Positions 23,862 through 39,210 of a DNA stretch of 64,000 nt are shown piece by piece. The notes below the pieces were generated by a model, which was given only the letters and a program-made list of their open reading frames with translations, was not told the DNA's origin and searched no databases. Origin of the DNA: Paramecium pentaurelia (lineage: Eukaryota > Ciliophora > Oligohymenophorea > Peniculida > Parameciidae); assembly GCA_905183005.1 (NCBI GenBank), contig CAJJDO010000012.1, positions 272,025 through 336,024 on the forward strand, read 5' to 3'. A program made the position numbers and the translations under genes. The stretch's first letter is position 1. Every line of letters begins with the position of its first letter.

Positions 23862-24339
23862 TAAAATCTCAAAGCACTTGAATTAATTGAATATCTTAAA
23901 AATGTTGGAGGTGGTCCGTCCTTTGAAATTTATCCAATATAAGATTAACAATTCATACATTAGAGAGCTGAGTACCTCTTTATTATTAAAATATTACATA
24001 TTTTTCTTTTGTTTCAATAGTTTTTACACTATTTTTGTGATGCTTGAAAAATGATGCATAACCTGTTTATGATTAATATTTGTAATCACTTTAAAATAAT
24101 GTATTTTAGCAATGAAAACATTAATAAACACCTTATTGATCATGCTTGCATAAAAGATGAAAATTTACATTCCAAAATTCTCCTGTAAAAGGTCTTTCCA
24201 TTCCTTTTGCTACAGATATCCAATAACGATGAGGATCCATTGACAATCTATCAAGTCTGATTTCTATTTTTTGTTTAGGTTTAATAAGGTTTCTATTTAT
24301 TGCTTCAATAATTTTAGAGTATTAAAACTTAATTTTCAT
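23862..24339 (-). CDS. MsrB-like methionine sulfoxide reductase lacking the catalytic Cys
   Basis: Start ATG at 24339. After a 20-nt intron (GTAATATT...AAAG) the frame shows MsrB features: RPFTGEFW, a zinc pair GVYQCFHCQNTLFQS, TGYASFF, a second zinc pair CMNCQSYIG, DGPPPT and the final strand RYSINSSALRF. In MsrB this last motif is RYCxNS, and the Cys is catalytic; here it is Ser. The protein may be inactive, use another Cys, or have a different role. The reading frame runs on past the expected end without TGA, so the 3' boundary (given as about 23862) is unresolved; an A9 tract there could hide a frame change. Confidence 0.65.
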
Positions 24340-24522
24340 TGTTTTTAATTTTACACATATAAAAAATATAATTAAAAAATGTATTATTAAAACATTCTAA
24401 TTTTATAAGAATCAAATTAAGAATACTTAAATATATGAGATGTTAATTTAAAAGGGTTGTAATATATTTAAATACATTATTGAATAAATATCATAAAATT
24501 TAATAAACATATAATAAAATTA

Positions 24523-25788
24523 ATGTAAAAATAAAAATACAAAGATTCAAAAAGTTCTAAACATTTATATCAAATTTGGTAAACAGAGAATAAAATTTTG
24601 TGCAATGGAAAATTATTAACAGGGTATTAAAAAATTATATTATCACCTATAGATCTGAAAATCATAAATTATTAGCTAGTGTTAGTTTTATAACAATTCC
24701 TTCATTTCTATTTTATATATTTATGTCCCCTGTAAAAAATATCAAAATATTAGGAATTTGCAAAAAATGGATAAAATGGTTATACTGTTGTATTTGTGTT
24801 GATCTAAATAACGATTTATGTTTTTCTGTGGTTTACAGTTTGTATGGATCCTGGAATCATACCTAAGATAGTAAGAATTTAAGTGATAAAAGAGACCTGA
24901 ATATGAAATGAATGAGGAACTGTTGGAAGTCCCATAGAAATATTCAAAAGTTGATTACAGATTTATAATGGACTCAAAAATGTTTATAATAAAGGCTCAC
25001 TAATTTAAATTAAAGTATTGCTCAACTTGTATTTAATATGATTTTATATTAGGTGCTATATATCGACCTGCAAGAGCCTCTCATTGTCCTTCTTGTGACA
25101 ATTGTGTTGTTAGATTTGATCATCATTGTCCTTGGATTGGATAATGTATAGGAAGAAGAAACTATATTTATTTTTATTTTTTTATCATGTCCGTATCCTT
25201 TAAACTAATATTTGTATTTGGAGTATGTCTCTCTTATATTGTCGATGAATCTAAGAAAAGATCATCAAATATGGAAATATCAGATGCCATTTCAGAAACA
25301 TTGGCTTATAATCCTGTAAGTATAATACTTGTAATTTATTCGTTTGGAGTAACACTTAATAATTATAATTATAGTTTTCCTGTTTTGTTGTAGGCTTATG
25401 GTTATTTCATACTTATTTGGTTTTTACTAATATGACAACTAATGAATATTTGAAGAAACATTGGATAGTTGAAAGTAAAAATCCATTTAAAAGGTTCCTT
25501 ATGTTTTCATAATTAGATAAAATATATTGAAAAACATTGTAAATGTACTTACTTGTATAACTTAACTGAAATTCTTAGAATTAAAGTAATTTGTCTATTA
25601 ACCTAAAGAATATATGCAAGTAAATTATGAATCCTTATATATAAAAGAGTCCTATTAACACTTAGAACCACTTAAATGAAGTAAATGACTCCTCGAAATA
25701 TAGGGAAGAAGATAAGATTTAAGTTGAATATAGAGGAAAGTAAATGCAATAATAAAATATTCAAATTATTTCAGAAATACAACCTTGA
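24523..25788 (+). CDS. DHHC palmitoyltransferase
   Basis: 363 residues from eight exons (introns of 29, 22, 22, 24, 26, 23 and 28 nt). The order of features is typical: N-terminal LYQIWQTENK and CNGKLLTG, TM1 (KLLASVSFITIPSFLFYIF), TM2 (VVFVLIQITIYVFLWFTV), DPGIIP, then the Cys-rich domain with YCSTCAIYRPARASHC and FDHHCPWIGQCIG. TM3, TM4 and the TTxE motif (NMTTNEYLKKHW) follow. It would S-acylate membrane or peripheral proteins at endomembranes. The short exon-1 start at 24523 is preferred because it restores the N-terminal motif. Confidence 0.93.
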
Positions 25789-25862
25789 TTAATATTATTA
25801 ATTCAATCATTAAAATTTTATCTCTATAAATATCTCATTATGTAAAATTCCATTTTAATTAT

Positions 25863-28838
<2,976 letters not shown>

Positions 28839-28883
28839 TTTAAATTTATTTATAATATAACTGCTTGACTATAAAAACAGCTT

Positions 28884-29371
28884 TCATAAAATGTATTTTG
28901 TTGTTATCAATTTTACAAAGTCTTCATATCTGATTTCCAAGTCTTTATCTGGATTTGCTTCTTTTATTAATTAATTTGCTTCTTCTTCAGTCAATCTTTC
29001 CCCCATTGATTTTACCATATGTCTTAATTCATTAGCATTTATTGTTCCTTTATTAGACTTATCTAATATTCTAAATGCATCCATTAATTCCTCTTCTGGA
29101 TCCACATCTCTATGTTTTCTTGCCATTAAACTAAGAAATTCTGGAAAATCAACCATTCCTGTAGAATCAGGATCTACATCGTTTTTCATTTCACTTATTT
29201 CTGTCTCTGTTGGGTTTTAATTCAATGATCTAATTAATAAACCCAAGTCATCTACCTTTAAAAATATAAATTAACTAGATATACTTTTATTTTATTATCA
29301 CCATCTTTATCAAAGAGAGAGAACGCTTCCTTATAATTGGCAATTTAATCTTCTGTTAATTATTGATCCAT
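28884..29371 (-). CDS. Calmodulin-like EF-hand protein
   Basis: 152 residues with one 29-nt intron that ends AAAG. The start MDQQLTEDQIANYKEAFSLF matches calmodulin's N-terminus. EF1 is intact (DKDGDNKIKVDDLG). EF2 reads DPDSTGMVDFPEF and EF3 DKSNKGTINANEL. EF4 is degenerate (NPDKDLEIRYEDF, Gly missing). Probably a divergent calmodulin or centrin-like calcium sensor. An upstream in-frame ATG at 29413 would overlap the divergent gene's start, so 29371 is chosen. Confidence 0.9.
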
Positions 29372-29411
29372 TAATTTAAATAATATAATGCTTAAATCGT
29401 GGGATTCATTC

Positions 29412-29684
29412 ATGACAGCAGCATTGGATTTACTTATGGAATCCCCTTAAGCTAGAGCAAAAGTCAAATACTATAAAATAAAGTAATTAGCCTTACTCAC
29501 AGTCACAGATGATAAAAAGCATTGCATCTTCAAATCAAGAAACGTGGATGAGATTGAGCAGTTTATTAAATTGACAAGCAAACTCATGTTGAATGTTGAT
29601 CCAAATGAAGTGAAAGAGGATCCTTAAGATTTAAAAGCAGATAAAAAATAAGGCAAGAAAAAAGGAAAGGGAAATAAAAAATGA
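29412..29684 (+). CDS. SRP9: SRP9-like signal recognition particle subunit
   Basis: Intronless, 90 residues. The core PQARAKVKYYKIKQLALLTV, then TDDKKHCIFKSRNVDEIEQF and LTSKLMLN, follows the beta-beta-beta-alpha pattern of SRP9, which with SRP14 binds the Alu domain of SRP RNA and slows elongation. The last 20 residues are a Lys/Gly tail (KKQGKKKGKGNKK). The family is small and poorly conserved, so other RNA-binding proteins remain possible. It starts 40 bp from the divergent calmodulin-like gene. Confidence 0.7.
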
Positions 29685-30097
29685 GTTTTATAGATCTATA
29701 TTATTTTATTTTTTATTTTCCTTATAATTTATTTAAATCATATGAATAAAGAATAAAAATTATTTTTTTTTTATATATATTTTTTTTAATACCTAATACA
29801 ATTTAGAATGAAATATTATGAATTAAACTAGAATTATTTTATTTTATGAATTCAATTCAATTCAATAATCTCTTGTTCCATTAGCCTTAGATATTCAAAT
29901 AATTTCATTTATTCTGCTAATAATAATATAAATATGAACAATTATAAATTAATTTATTTTAGTGAATATTTCTAATTTAAAATTTTTATATAAAAATAAA
30001 TAGTAGGAATTAAAGAATTCCAAAATTCAGAATTTATCAATTCTAGTAATATAAAGCTTTAAGAATTATTCTTAATTCCATTAATAATATTAGTTAA
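29685..30097. other. Intergenic region
   Basis: AT-rich; includes poly-T/TA runs after the SRP9-like gene. No gene seen; it holds the ABC transporter promoter. Confidence 0.5.
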
Positions 30098-32157
30098 ATG
30101 ACAGATAAACTATAGTCAATAGGTAACATAGTCTTAGATTTTAGGAAACAGAGAAGAACAATTAGTAAATACAGATAATAGAGCTGAATTTTCATTAGGA
30201 AAATTTACACCAATAGAACTAGCTTGGGATAAACTTATTATAAATGCCACCATAAAAGTTGGAAATGTAATTCCTATATATATATTTAAGACTTCAACAG
30301 AGAAATGCTTGCTTAATAATCTTCAAGGAGTGATGAAACCTGCTCATTTTACTGCTATTTTAGGTCCATCAGGATCAGGAAAAACTACTTTATTAAACTT
30401 TTTGTCAGGTCGTTTAATATCTGACAATCTAAAAATATCAGGAGAACTATCTTTGAATGGGAAAAGAATTAATGATATTGATAAATTTAATGATTAAATG
30501 GCTTATGTCATGCAAGATGATATTTTATTAGCCACTTTCTCTCCTAGAGGTATAAGATAATCTAATTATTTTAGAGGCATTTTATTTTTCAGCTAATATG
30601 AGATTAACAATAAGTGCAGAGGAAAAAGCATAAAGAGTAGAAGCTTTGATCAGAGAATTAGGAATAACTAAATGTGCAGATACTAGAGTGGGAAATACAT
30701 AAATTAGAGGAGTATCAGGAGGTGAAAGAAAGAGAGCTAGTATAGGCGTAGAATTATTAACAAATCCAAGTCTCATTTTTTTAGATGAACCTACTACTGG
30801 TTTAGATTCCTCTACTGCCTTACAAGTGATTGATCTATTAAAGAGATTGGCCAAAAATGGTCGTACTATAGTAAGTACTATCCATTAACCTTCATCTGAA
30901 ATCTTTAATAATTTTGATAGACTTATGCTTTTAGTTAGAGGAAATATTATTTATTAAGGAGATGCAGAATAAGCTATTGATTATTTTGCTACTATGGGAT
31001 ATTCATGTCCTAATTTTTCTAATCCTTCAGATTACTTTATGAAATTAATGAATGAAGAAGGACTATTAGTAGAAAAGATACAAGCAGGAGAATCTGATGA
31101 TTTTGATGATGCTTAAATAAAGGCTGAATTTGAATAGAGATTAGAAGGATTTATTCAAAATTATAAAAATTCAAATATGATTAAAGATTTAGATACTCAT
31201 GAAACTGCATTAATTAAAGAAAATGATGATGGATTTCACATTGGATTCATTTAATAATTTGTCCTTATTTATTAAAGATCATTTTTAAATGAAATTAGAA
31301 ATCCAATGGATGTAAAATTGAAAATATTTTAATCTATTGTAAATGCCATTATGTTAATGCTCGTTTATTCAGATGTATAATAAATTAAATATATTTTTAG
31401 TTGGGTAAATATAATGAAGGATTGTAAAATAGATTTGGAGCTTTGTTCTTTATTTGTACAGCTAATGCATTTGGAGGAATTTAAGGAGCTTTACATACAT
31501 TTTCAATGGAAAGACCATTATTTTTAAGAGAAAGAATAAACAAAACTTATAGTGTTCATTCATTCTTTTGGGCAAGATCACTTGCTGAATTTCCATTCCA
31601 AATAGTTTACCCTTCTCTTTGTGTTATAATAGTTTACTATGTTATTGGATTAAGTGATGATAATGTAGGCAAATTCTTTATGCTAATTTTCATCTAATTC
31701 TTAACATATTAATATGCAGTTTCATATGGATTACTTTTATCAACCATCATACCAAAGATTGAAGTAGCTACAGCATTAGTCCCTGCATTAGTTATTCCAT
31801 TTATGATTTTGGGAGGATTCTTTGTTAACTAAGATAATATTCCTTATATATTCTATCCTTTCACATATTTATCAATGTTCAAGTATGGATTTGAGGCATC
31901 TGTCATTGTAATAAATTTAATGTTATTTTTAGAATGAATTTGATGATGTAAACTATGAATGTTTACCAGGATAACCATGTGATCCAGTTGAAATGCTATC
32001 TATAACATTAACAAAATGGGAATGTTGCTATATATTAATTGGATTAGCTATAGGAATCAGAATGTTTGCCTATTTAGCACTTCATTTAATATCCAGTCCA
32101 GAAAAACCAAAATTATAACCTCCTGAAAGCATGTAAATAAATAACAAACCAAAATGA
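30098..32157 (+). CDS. ABCG-type half transporter
   Basis: 645 residues, introns of 22, 24, 25, 26 and 25 nt. The N-terminal ATPase has Walker A (GPSGSGKTT), Q-loop (VMQDD), signature (VSGGERKR), Walker B (LIFLDEPTTGLD) and H-loop (TIHQPSSEIF). The C-terminal half has six membrane segments, including AITVIQ-type helices and the loop GGFFVNQDNIP typical of ABCG. The nucleotide-binding domain precedes the membrane domain, as in the white/ABCG2 family. It would export lipids or xenobiotics as a dimer. Substrate cannot be told. The 24-nt second intron is divisible by three and lacks an in-frame TGA. Confidence 0.93.
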
Positions 32158-32276
32158 CTTTTTTGTTTATTTATATTATTAGTTATTTTTAAATATGATA
32201 AAAAAAAGTAATTAGAAAGTTTCTTAAAATTAGTCCTTAATTTTAAGGTAAACTAAATTAGAATCTAGAATAACAT

Positions 32277-32880
32277 ATGATTCTTCCTACTTATTTTAGT
32301 AAGATAATAGAATTGATTCTTAATGAAAAATCATAAGAAAATTTAGTATGTGGGCATTTTAGTTGTGGAACTAGCATATTAACAGCAGAATTATTATATT
32401 GCAATTAATCTGATGTTTTTACTTATTAATTTTTTGAAAAAGTAGCTAAGATATTTATAGATATTATAACAAATGCTTGATGGATCGTTTGATATTATTA
32501 TGAATCCTCCATTTACTAAAAATTAAGCAAATATTGATAAAGTATTTTTACTTTAAGCATAACAAAATTAAAATGAGGATGTCTACTCATATCGATAAAT
32601 AATATTAAGAGAAGTTAGATATAGAAAATTAAAAGCTTTATATTCTATAAAGAATTTTTATTTCCTTTGCATAAATAATATTTAAATATCACAAAAAAGG
32701 TTTCAAGACTATTTTGTTATTATAATACATCTTGGATTTAAGTAAGTTAAATTTCATTTATTTTGGAAAAATTAAGTCATAAATAGAAAAAATAAGAAAT
32801 GGTTTTTCTAATGGATCCAAGTAATAAATATACTAATTAACATTTTTATAAAAGGAATAAATTAATTTAATAATATCTGA
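32277..32880 (+). CDS. Degenerate N6-adenine methyltransferase-like protein (METTL5-like), possibly a pseudogene
   Basis: With a 19-nt intron (GTAGCTAAG...ATAG near 32441) the frame encodes 194 residues. It has a poor SAM-binding motif (VCGHFSCGTSILTAELL) and a good catalytic NPPF box (GSFDIIMNPPFTKNQANIDKVF), with spacing and partner residues like METTL5. The second half is Phe/Ile/Lys-rich and does not match METTL5 well. Either the gene has decayed or a further intron is missed. METTL5 methylates 18S rRNA at one adenine; whether this protein can do so is doubtful. Confidence 0.4.
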
Positions 32881-33345
32881 ACATACTTTTAACTTAAATT
32901 ATGTATTAATTTCAACAGAATTTATTCCTTTAAAATATATCACAAAATTTATGTATAATTAAATCAAAGTTAATAATTTTCAAATTTGATTAAGATGAGT
33001 AGATAAAAAGTTGAATAAATTAAGAATTCATCATTTTAACAATTTTATCATATCATGAGAGGATGAATAAGAAAAGAAAATAGAAATTAATAAATTCCAA
33101 AAGTTGATTTATATATAATATTTTTTCATTATTAAACTTTTTCTCTTATTTTGAAATACTGATTTAAATCATTCTTCATAAATAATCCACATTCTAAATA
33201 ATAATATTTAAACAAATAATTATTCTTTTAAAGAAAAAGAAATCTAGCTATATTTGAAATAATAAAAAAAGTTTAATTGATCAAAATCTGCAGATTAATT
33301 ATATAAATTACTTATATTGCTTTATTTATATAATTAAAATTAATT
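32881..33345. other. Intergenic region
   Basis: AT-rich, no supported gene. Confidence 0.5.
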
Positions 33346-33674
33346 ATGTAACCTTCAGTGACTTATTTTGAACTTTAGACTCTCATTTTCTTGATCATTA
33401 TTGGAATGATCTTGATTTCTTTGAATTACTTTTAAGATCCAAAACTAAAGGAATCGAAAGTAATTTATAATCAATCAATAGAAAGTTAAAAATTTGGAAT
33501 CGGATGATCATGAATTATGAAGGCATTTAATTAACGATCGATGAAGAATAACTTTTAAAATAAACATTTAAGAACACTCTTAGAAATCGTAAAGTAGCAA
33601 TCAGTCCTTCCATTCCTAGATAAATAAAAACTACAAAAAGAGTCAGCTTTTAAAATTTGGATAACATACTTTGA
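33346..33674 (+). CDS. Small single-pass membrane protein, unknown
   Basis: 100 residues, one 26-nt intron ending AAAG. There is a single strongly hydrophobic helix (LIFLIIIGMILISLNYF) near the N-terminus, with no clear cleavage site. The basic cytosolic/lumenal part follows (EEQLLKQTFKNTLRNRK, IPRQIKTTKRVSF). Family not recognised. Small tail-type membrane proteins of this plan are common in ciliates. Confidence 0.65.
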
Positions 33675-34441
33675 AAATTATCCTTTATTGATTTTCTTAA
33701 ATTAGAATGATTACAATTATATCCATAGTTGTTATCTTTTATATTTAATAATAAGTCATATATATTTATATTTTCAAGTCAACATTCATATTATTTAACT
33801 ATAAAATCTCTAAAAAAATATTATAAGTTAACTAATAATATCAAAATAATATTATATTTATATGATAATCCCATTAGATTGTTATAAAACATAAGAAACA
33901 AAATAGAAAATATACAAGAGCAATTAAAATTATTTGTATTTATCTATAAACATCTAAATTTTTTAGATTAGATTTAATAAGAATAAATACAGCAAAAATA
34001 ATTATACTAAACTTATTCATATCTAATTATGTAAAACTCTTTATAGAAATTAATTATATTTAAGATTGATATTAAATTATTTAGGATTCAATCATTTCTA
34101 ATATAGTAAAAACAATTATAAAAACTAAGTTCTTTTTGTTATTATTTTTAATCGTATTTTTATTCTTTTATTTATTCTAATTCTTTTCTAATAATCTACA
34201 ATTTAATTAACATTCTAATCTTTTTTATTTAGATGAAGTAGACTCATATAGAGGCGTATCATAAAGTAATTAGAATAGAATAATTTCAAAAGAACAATTA
34301 TGTCTTTCTTCTGAATATTCCAAATGTTCAAATATATTGAAATACTTTAAATTAATTGAAACGATTTCAATTTGATAAAAAAAAGCTAATATAAATTAAT
34401 TTATAATTATGAATAATTATGATATTATAAAGAAGTAATAA
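33675..34441. other. Intergenic region
   Basis: AT-rich, about 0.77 kb. A minus-strand frame stays open here, but only because TGA is rare; its composition is Phe/Ile-rich and not protein-like. Confidence 0.45.
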
Positions 34442-36303
34442 TCAATATTTATTTTATTGTTTATACTAAAGGAAACCTAAATTATATATTAGTTTTTACT
34501 TATTCCAGGCCTTATGGATAATTTTTAAACATTTGTAATTTTGATTGGTAATTCATCCTTTACTTTTAAAAATTCAGTAAAGCTTGCTGTTCTTTATTTT
34601 AAACTTTCATTGGATCTAATACTCTCAAGTATTCTATTAGTTTATTCTGTACTTTGTTAGATTGATATAGATTATTTTTAAAAGGAAGAAGCCTATTATT
34701 ATGTTAAACTAGATTTTTATAGTAATTATTAGATAGATCTTTGATCATATTGTGATTAATTTGAATAGAGAGATTTTTATTCTAGCTCTTATTCAAAAGT
34801 TAAGATTTATTACTTACCTAAAAGTGAAGTAGGGGATTATACACATTCTTCTTGACTATTATTTACCTCTTAAAAAGTAATTAGTTTCGTTTGACATAAA
34901 GCAATGCTTTCTCTTTGACTTCCCATAATAGCAAAATCACTTATATGATTAAGATCATTCATCTAAACTGACTTTTTTGTTTCTATTACAAAACTAGGTT
35001 CTCTACTTAATTTTCGTAGACTTTAGAAGTTTTATAATAATTAATCATATCTATTAGATTTATTAGAGAAAGCTGAAGGAGGAGGCACCTATTCAATAAG
35101 TTCCTACTATTTAACTACTTCTTAATTATCATTACTATATCTTTTTGCTGATGATACCTTTCCTTAACTATTATCTAATTAAACATATTTAACAGTTTCC
35201 TTCATAATTTATTATTCACTAAATAATTGTGGTTCCACTTATGTTGGGGATTTTATAAAAGATTCCAATTAAGAAGGACCAAATGTTGTTCTACAATCAT
35301 TTCCTTATACTATTTCTAATTATAAATTAATTGGATTTTATTCTAAACTACTTTCAAAAGAGACATTAGTTTTCTTATTTTGATTAGCAGATACTTCTAC
35401 TGGTATAATTGATGATAAGTTGCTTATTGTGAATTATGATTTACCATAGATATCTTCAATACTTTCATTGTGCTATTTACGCATTTGATTATAAAAACTA
35501 CTTAAATTAGTTTTGCTGTTTAAAACTGATAATTATTATTGTCTTAAGGCTTCTTATTACTATTTTATAATTTCCAACTGTTATTATAAAATCTATGACT
35601 ATTGTTCTAGAAATTATTATTTGTTTTATGAATTCTCTTCATTATTAAATATTTCTGGATGTTTTATGGTTTTTTGACTGGAATAGTCAAAATAAGGAAC
35701 TTTTAGTTAAGGTTCTTTATAATCTAATAAGTGTTTGATTTTTTCACTTTATTTTTAGAGCATTTCTATTGGTTTTGGATTATTGGATTGATATCTCTTA
35801 GTTACTTCTTATAAGTCTCTTAAAATGTTTTATTTTAGATTATCAACCATATCCATAATTTAAGGGTCTTCAGATGACTTAAAAGCTGATTTATTTTAGC
35901 TTTTAGAGGTTATATTTTATTAAATGCATCTTAGAGGACTAACAGATCCTCTTCCTCTAGTATTAATTGTAATTGGGCTCTTTTATGCAATTGGAGTTTA
36001 TGATCTATTTTCTTAATATAATAGCTTTTTAGATTGTATATTTTCTTTATTATTTTTTTAAATGGAGTTATCAAAGTAATTTCTCATTGATTATTGTGAA
36101 TTGATTTCTCTTGTTGTATGTATTATTTTTTCTTATTTATCAGCTTTTTCGCATTTTTATACTTCAGCTATTCTTTTGGTGGAGGGCTATAAAGTGCTCT
36201 TTGTTCGGCTAGCTTAAGTAACTAATTATGTTAACTATTAAATTGCATTAATTTATGGATTTCTAACAAGCTTTACAAAATTTTGATGATCGTTGGATAA
36301 CAT
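34442..36303 (-). CDS. Ser/Gln-rich protein, unknown function
   Basis: 612 residues, one 23-nt intron near the 3' end (removing it reaches TGA at 34442). The sequence is rich in Ser, Gln, Lys and Asn, with predicted short coiled coil (LEQQSQILQQQLEIIKQQQ) around the middle and several acidic/basic Ser patches. No enzymatic motif was seen. It is probably disordered and phosphorylated. Its start is 22 bp from the divergent gene at 36326. Confidence 0.75.
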
Positions 36304-36325
36304 ATAAATTTTTATTAATAAATTA

Positions 36326-37419
36326 ATGAAACTAGTGTAATAAGAGTATTACTTCAGCAGACCCAAAATTAATAGTTTGTATTCACCTGAGAGCAAATAT
36401 AAATCTATATCTCATTATTCTGATAAGTCTCTAGTACAGAATATTGATACTTAAATCTAAATAAATTAAGTCATGCAAAACATTTAATATTTGAGAGGTA
36501 AGATAAATTATGAAAAGAATTAATTGCAATAATTATCTTTTTTAAATAGTGAGACTAAATTTTCATTTACTTCAGTTCCTTTAAGTAAATTAGATCCTGA
36601 GTCATATACAATGAAATAAAAGATTGTATAACTTAAAGAGCAAGTATGAATGTAAAATATTAGTTAAAACAATTAGAGAATGAAGAGAAGAGAATTTATA
36701 TGATGAACTATTAGAAAATTGATCATAATGAAGAATATGCCTTTAAAAATTACACTATGATTATAATGATGAATAAATCTAAATAATAACTTATTCAACA
36801 TAAAACTGAACTTATTAATTAGATCAAATAATTAAAACATGAAATATATATGGATTAGATGGAGATTAATGTATAAGATAATTAAATTCTTGTTTTAGAT
36901 AGAAAAAATAAACAATATAAAATAAAATTATCAAAAATATTAGAATAATTAAAATAAATAAAATAAAATGTAAGTGTTTATTAATAATTTGATATGAAAA
37001 AGTCAAGATAAATTAAAGATTTTATGAGTAAATTGGGAGCAGGTGATTCTTTAGCAGATGATATGGATGAAGTACTTGAAAATTACAATAGAAAAATATT
37101 AAATAATTAAAAAACAATAGATGATTTTTTATTAATAGCATAATAACGATCATATTATACATTATCATAAATATAAGACTTAGAATATCAAATAAAATTA
37201 TAAAAGGATATTAAATCATAATTATAATAATAAATTAACGAATTAAAATTACACATATCTAAATTCTCTAAAACATAAAGAACTTCTTTAGAAAACAATT
37301 ACAATAAAGACAATTTATATGATGATGAAAGAGTTTATTGGAATTTGAATAGCAAGGATTTTGATGAATTTCCATTAGTATAATCAAAAAATTTGGATGA
37401 TTATGAAAGTGATATTTGA
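36326..37419 (+). CDS. Coiled-coil protein, unknown function
   Basis: 357 residues with one 20-nt intron (GTATGAATG...TTAG). After a Ser/Tyr-rich N-terminus the protein is a long coiled coil (for example LKQLENEEKRIYMMNYQK and KIKLSKILEQLKQI), then a short linker (FMSKLGAGDSLADDMDEVL) and a second coil. The C-terminus is acidic (KDFDEFPLVQSKNLDDYE). It could be a cytoskeletal or basal-body component, but nothing specific supports that. Confidence 0.75.
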
Positions 37420-37552
37420 TAATTAATATTAAATGAAAATTAAATTAAATAAAATCTATAACTCTTTGAAATATTAAAAAGATTTATTAATTTTATTAAT
37501 TATGATCTTTTTTTTATATATAAATCTTAATCATAAATATATATATTATAAT

Positions 37553-38101
37553 TCATTCTTCTTTTTTATAAAGAAACCTTTTTAATGTATTAAAATCCAT
37601 TTTTTATTATTTAACTCCTAAGGCTTTAGAAATCATACTAGAATATATATAAATTAAATAATCTACTTTATTTTATCGTATTAATGCATTAAAAATTCTC
37701 TTTTAGCTCTTGCTACTCTTGGCTAAATTACTGTAATAGCAATAGATAAAGGTGCTACTATCTTGATAATTATGTTAGACATACAAAAATAATTCCCAAT
37801 ATAATTTAGATATTATATAACTATGCTTGTCTTTATATTTGCTTCTTTGTTTATTTATCATATGTGTCAGGATTGAATAACCAATGTAATCTAGTTTTAA
37901 TCTTTTTAAATGTAACACTATATATATTATCTCCTGCACTTTAATAATTTCAATTATTCATTACCTCCAATAATGTAATCTTTTTCCAAATTGATCTCTT
38001 ACATCTATTCCTTTAGTTTCACTTTGACTCTCAAATTATAGAAACTCTGATTGAAATTCATTATTTAATGCTCTTTGATATCTATCATCTTAATCACTCA
38101 T
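37553..38101 (-). CDS. Small membrane protein, unknown function
   Basis: 156 residues; introns of 26, 23 and 29 nt. The N-terminal half is soluble and polar (GIDVRDQFGKRLHYW, RLHWLFNPDTYDKQTKKQ). One membrane helix lies near residue 100 (IILGIIFIVAPLSIAITVI), followed by a basic Arg/Lys stretch (QPRVARAKREF). The end is KRFLYKKEE. Family not recognised. It starts 19 bp from the divergent TAP42-like gene. Confidence 0.65.
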
Positions 38102-38120
38102 TTTTATTTTATTATTTTTA

Positions 38121-39199
38121 ATGAATAGTGAGGAAGAAATTCTTAAATAATTTGATACATTGCTTAAATAAGTAAATATTTTTGAAGAATAAACTCCTGG
38201 TGATGATAAATTGATGGAATTAATTGAGAAATTCTAACAAACCCAATAAGCAATTATTAAACAACACATATTTTCTCCTAATGAGGAATTCAATGAAATC
38301 AAAACAGAACATCTCAAATTTTTTTTATTGCCTTATTATGTTGGTTGGGCATTAACTTAATTGTAAAATGAAGATATTAGATAAAAGAACATAGAGACAT
38401 CTAATTATTATGTAAAGGAATTCTTGAAACTATTAAGACAATATGAAATATTAAAAGGAATACAATTAAAACTATTTAAATCTGTAATGGAAAATGATAC
38501 TTTACAAATTAATAGAGATGATAAGATAGCAAACTATAAAGAACAATAACTATTGAATAAATAGATATAGGTATTTTTAGATTAAACTACTTTAGAATTT
38601 ATAAAAATTAGATGATGATAAATTATCGAGAGAAATTATAACTTTACAATTAAATTAAAAAATTATATCTTCATTCGATATACTTAATACTAATTAATAA
38701 GAATTAGAAATATTAAAATTTAAATCATAGATGAAAAAAGATAAACAACTTCAATAACAATATTAAGAATCATAAGAAAAACCCATCCCAAAAATGAAAG
38801 TTTGGAATATTCCAGTAATTATTTATAATAATTATCTTATAGAAACCTACTATGCAACCCTAATTCTTTGATCCACATTGCTAACATTGTTAAACTGAAT
38901 CAGAACTTAGATAAAAACATGTTACTGAAGTTTGGTAGCCTAATGCTGCCAGACTTCCAAATATGACATTAGATGAATTTGCTGATTCAGAAATGAAAGT
39001 ATTATTATCTAATAAAGTATAGTTTGCTAAAGATTAAGAAGCAAAAATGAAAAAAGCATAAGAAGAATAATAAAAATTAGAATAAGATAAAGATGATGAT
39101 AAAGATTATTGGGCAGATTAATAAACATTAAAAGATAGAAATTGGGATGATTGGAAAGATGATAATGAAAAAGGAGCTGGTAATAAAATGGGTAGATGA
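38121..39199 (+). CDS. TAP42/alpha4 (IGBP1)-like PP2A-associated protein
   Basis: 341 residues, introns of 25 and 28 nt. The N-terminal 230 residues are all-helical, as in the TAP42 TPR-like fold (YYVGWAL, VKEFLKLLRQYEILKG). The C-terminus carries the recognised pattern: NMTLDEFADSEM, then acidic KDDDKDYWADQQ, DRNWDDWKDDNEKGAGN and MGR at the end, like the 'DDWRDxHPRGxGN' of alpha4. TAP42 binds and stabilises catalytic subunits of PP2A-type phosphatases, such as the one at 7799-8815. Only 11 bp separates its stop from that of the epimerase gene. Confidence 0.82.
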
Positions 39200-39210
39200 T
39201 ATCAAATACA

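Noticed and set aside
33850..34440. Extension of the minus-strand gene past 34442
   Set aside because: Keeping the last intron unspliced leaves a very long open frame with odd composition; removing the 23-nt intron gives a TGA soon after, as in other genes.
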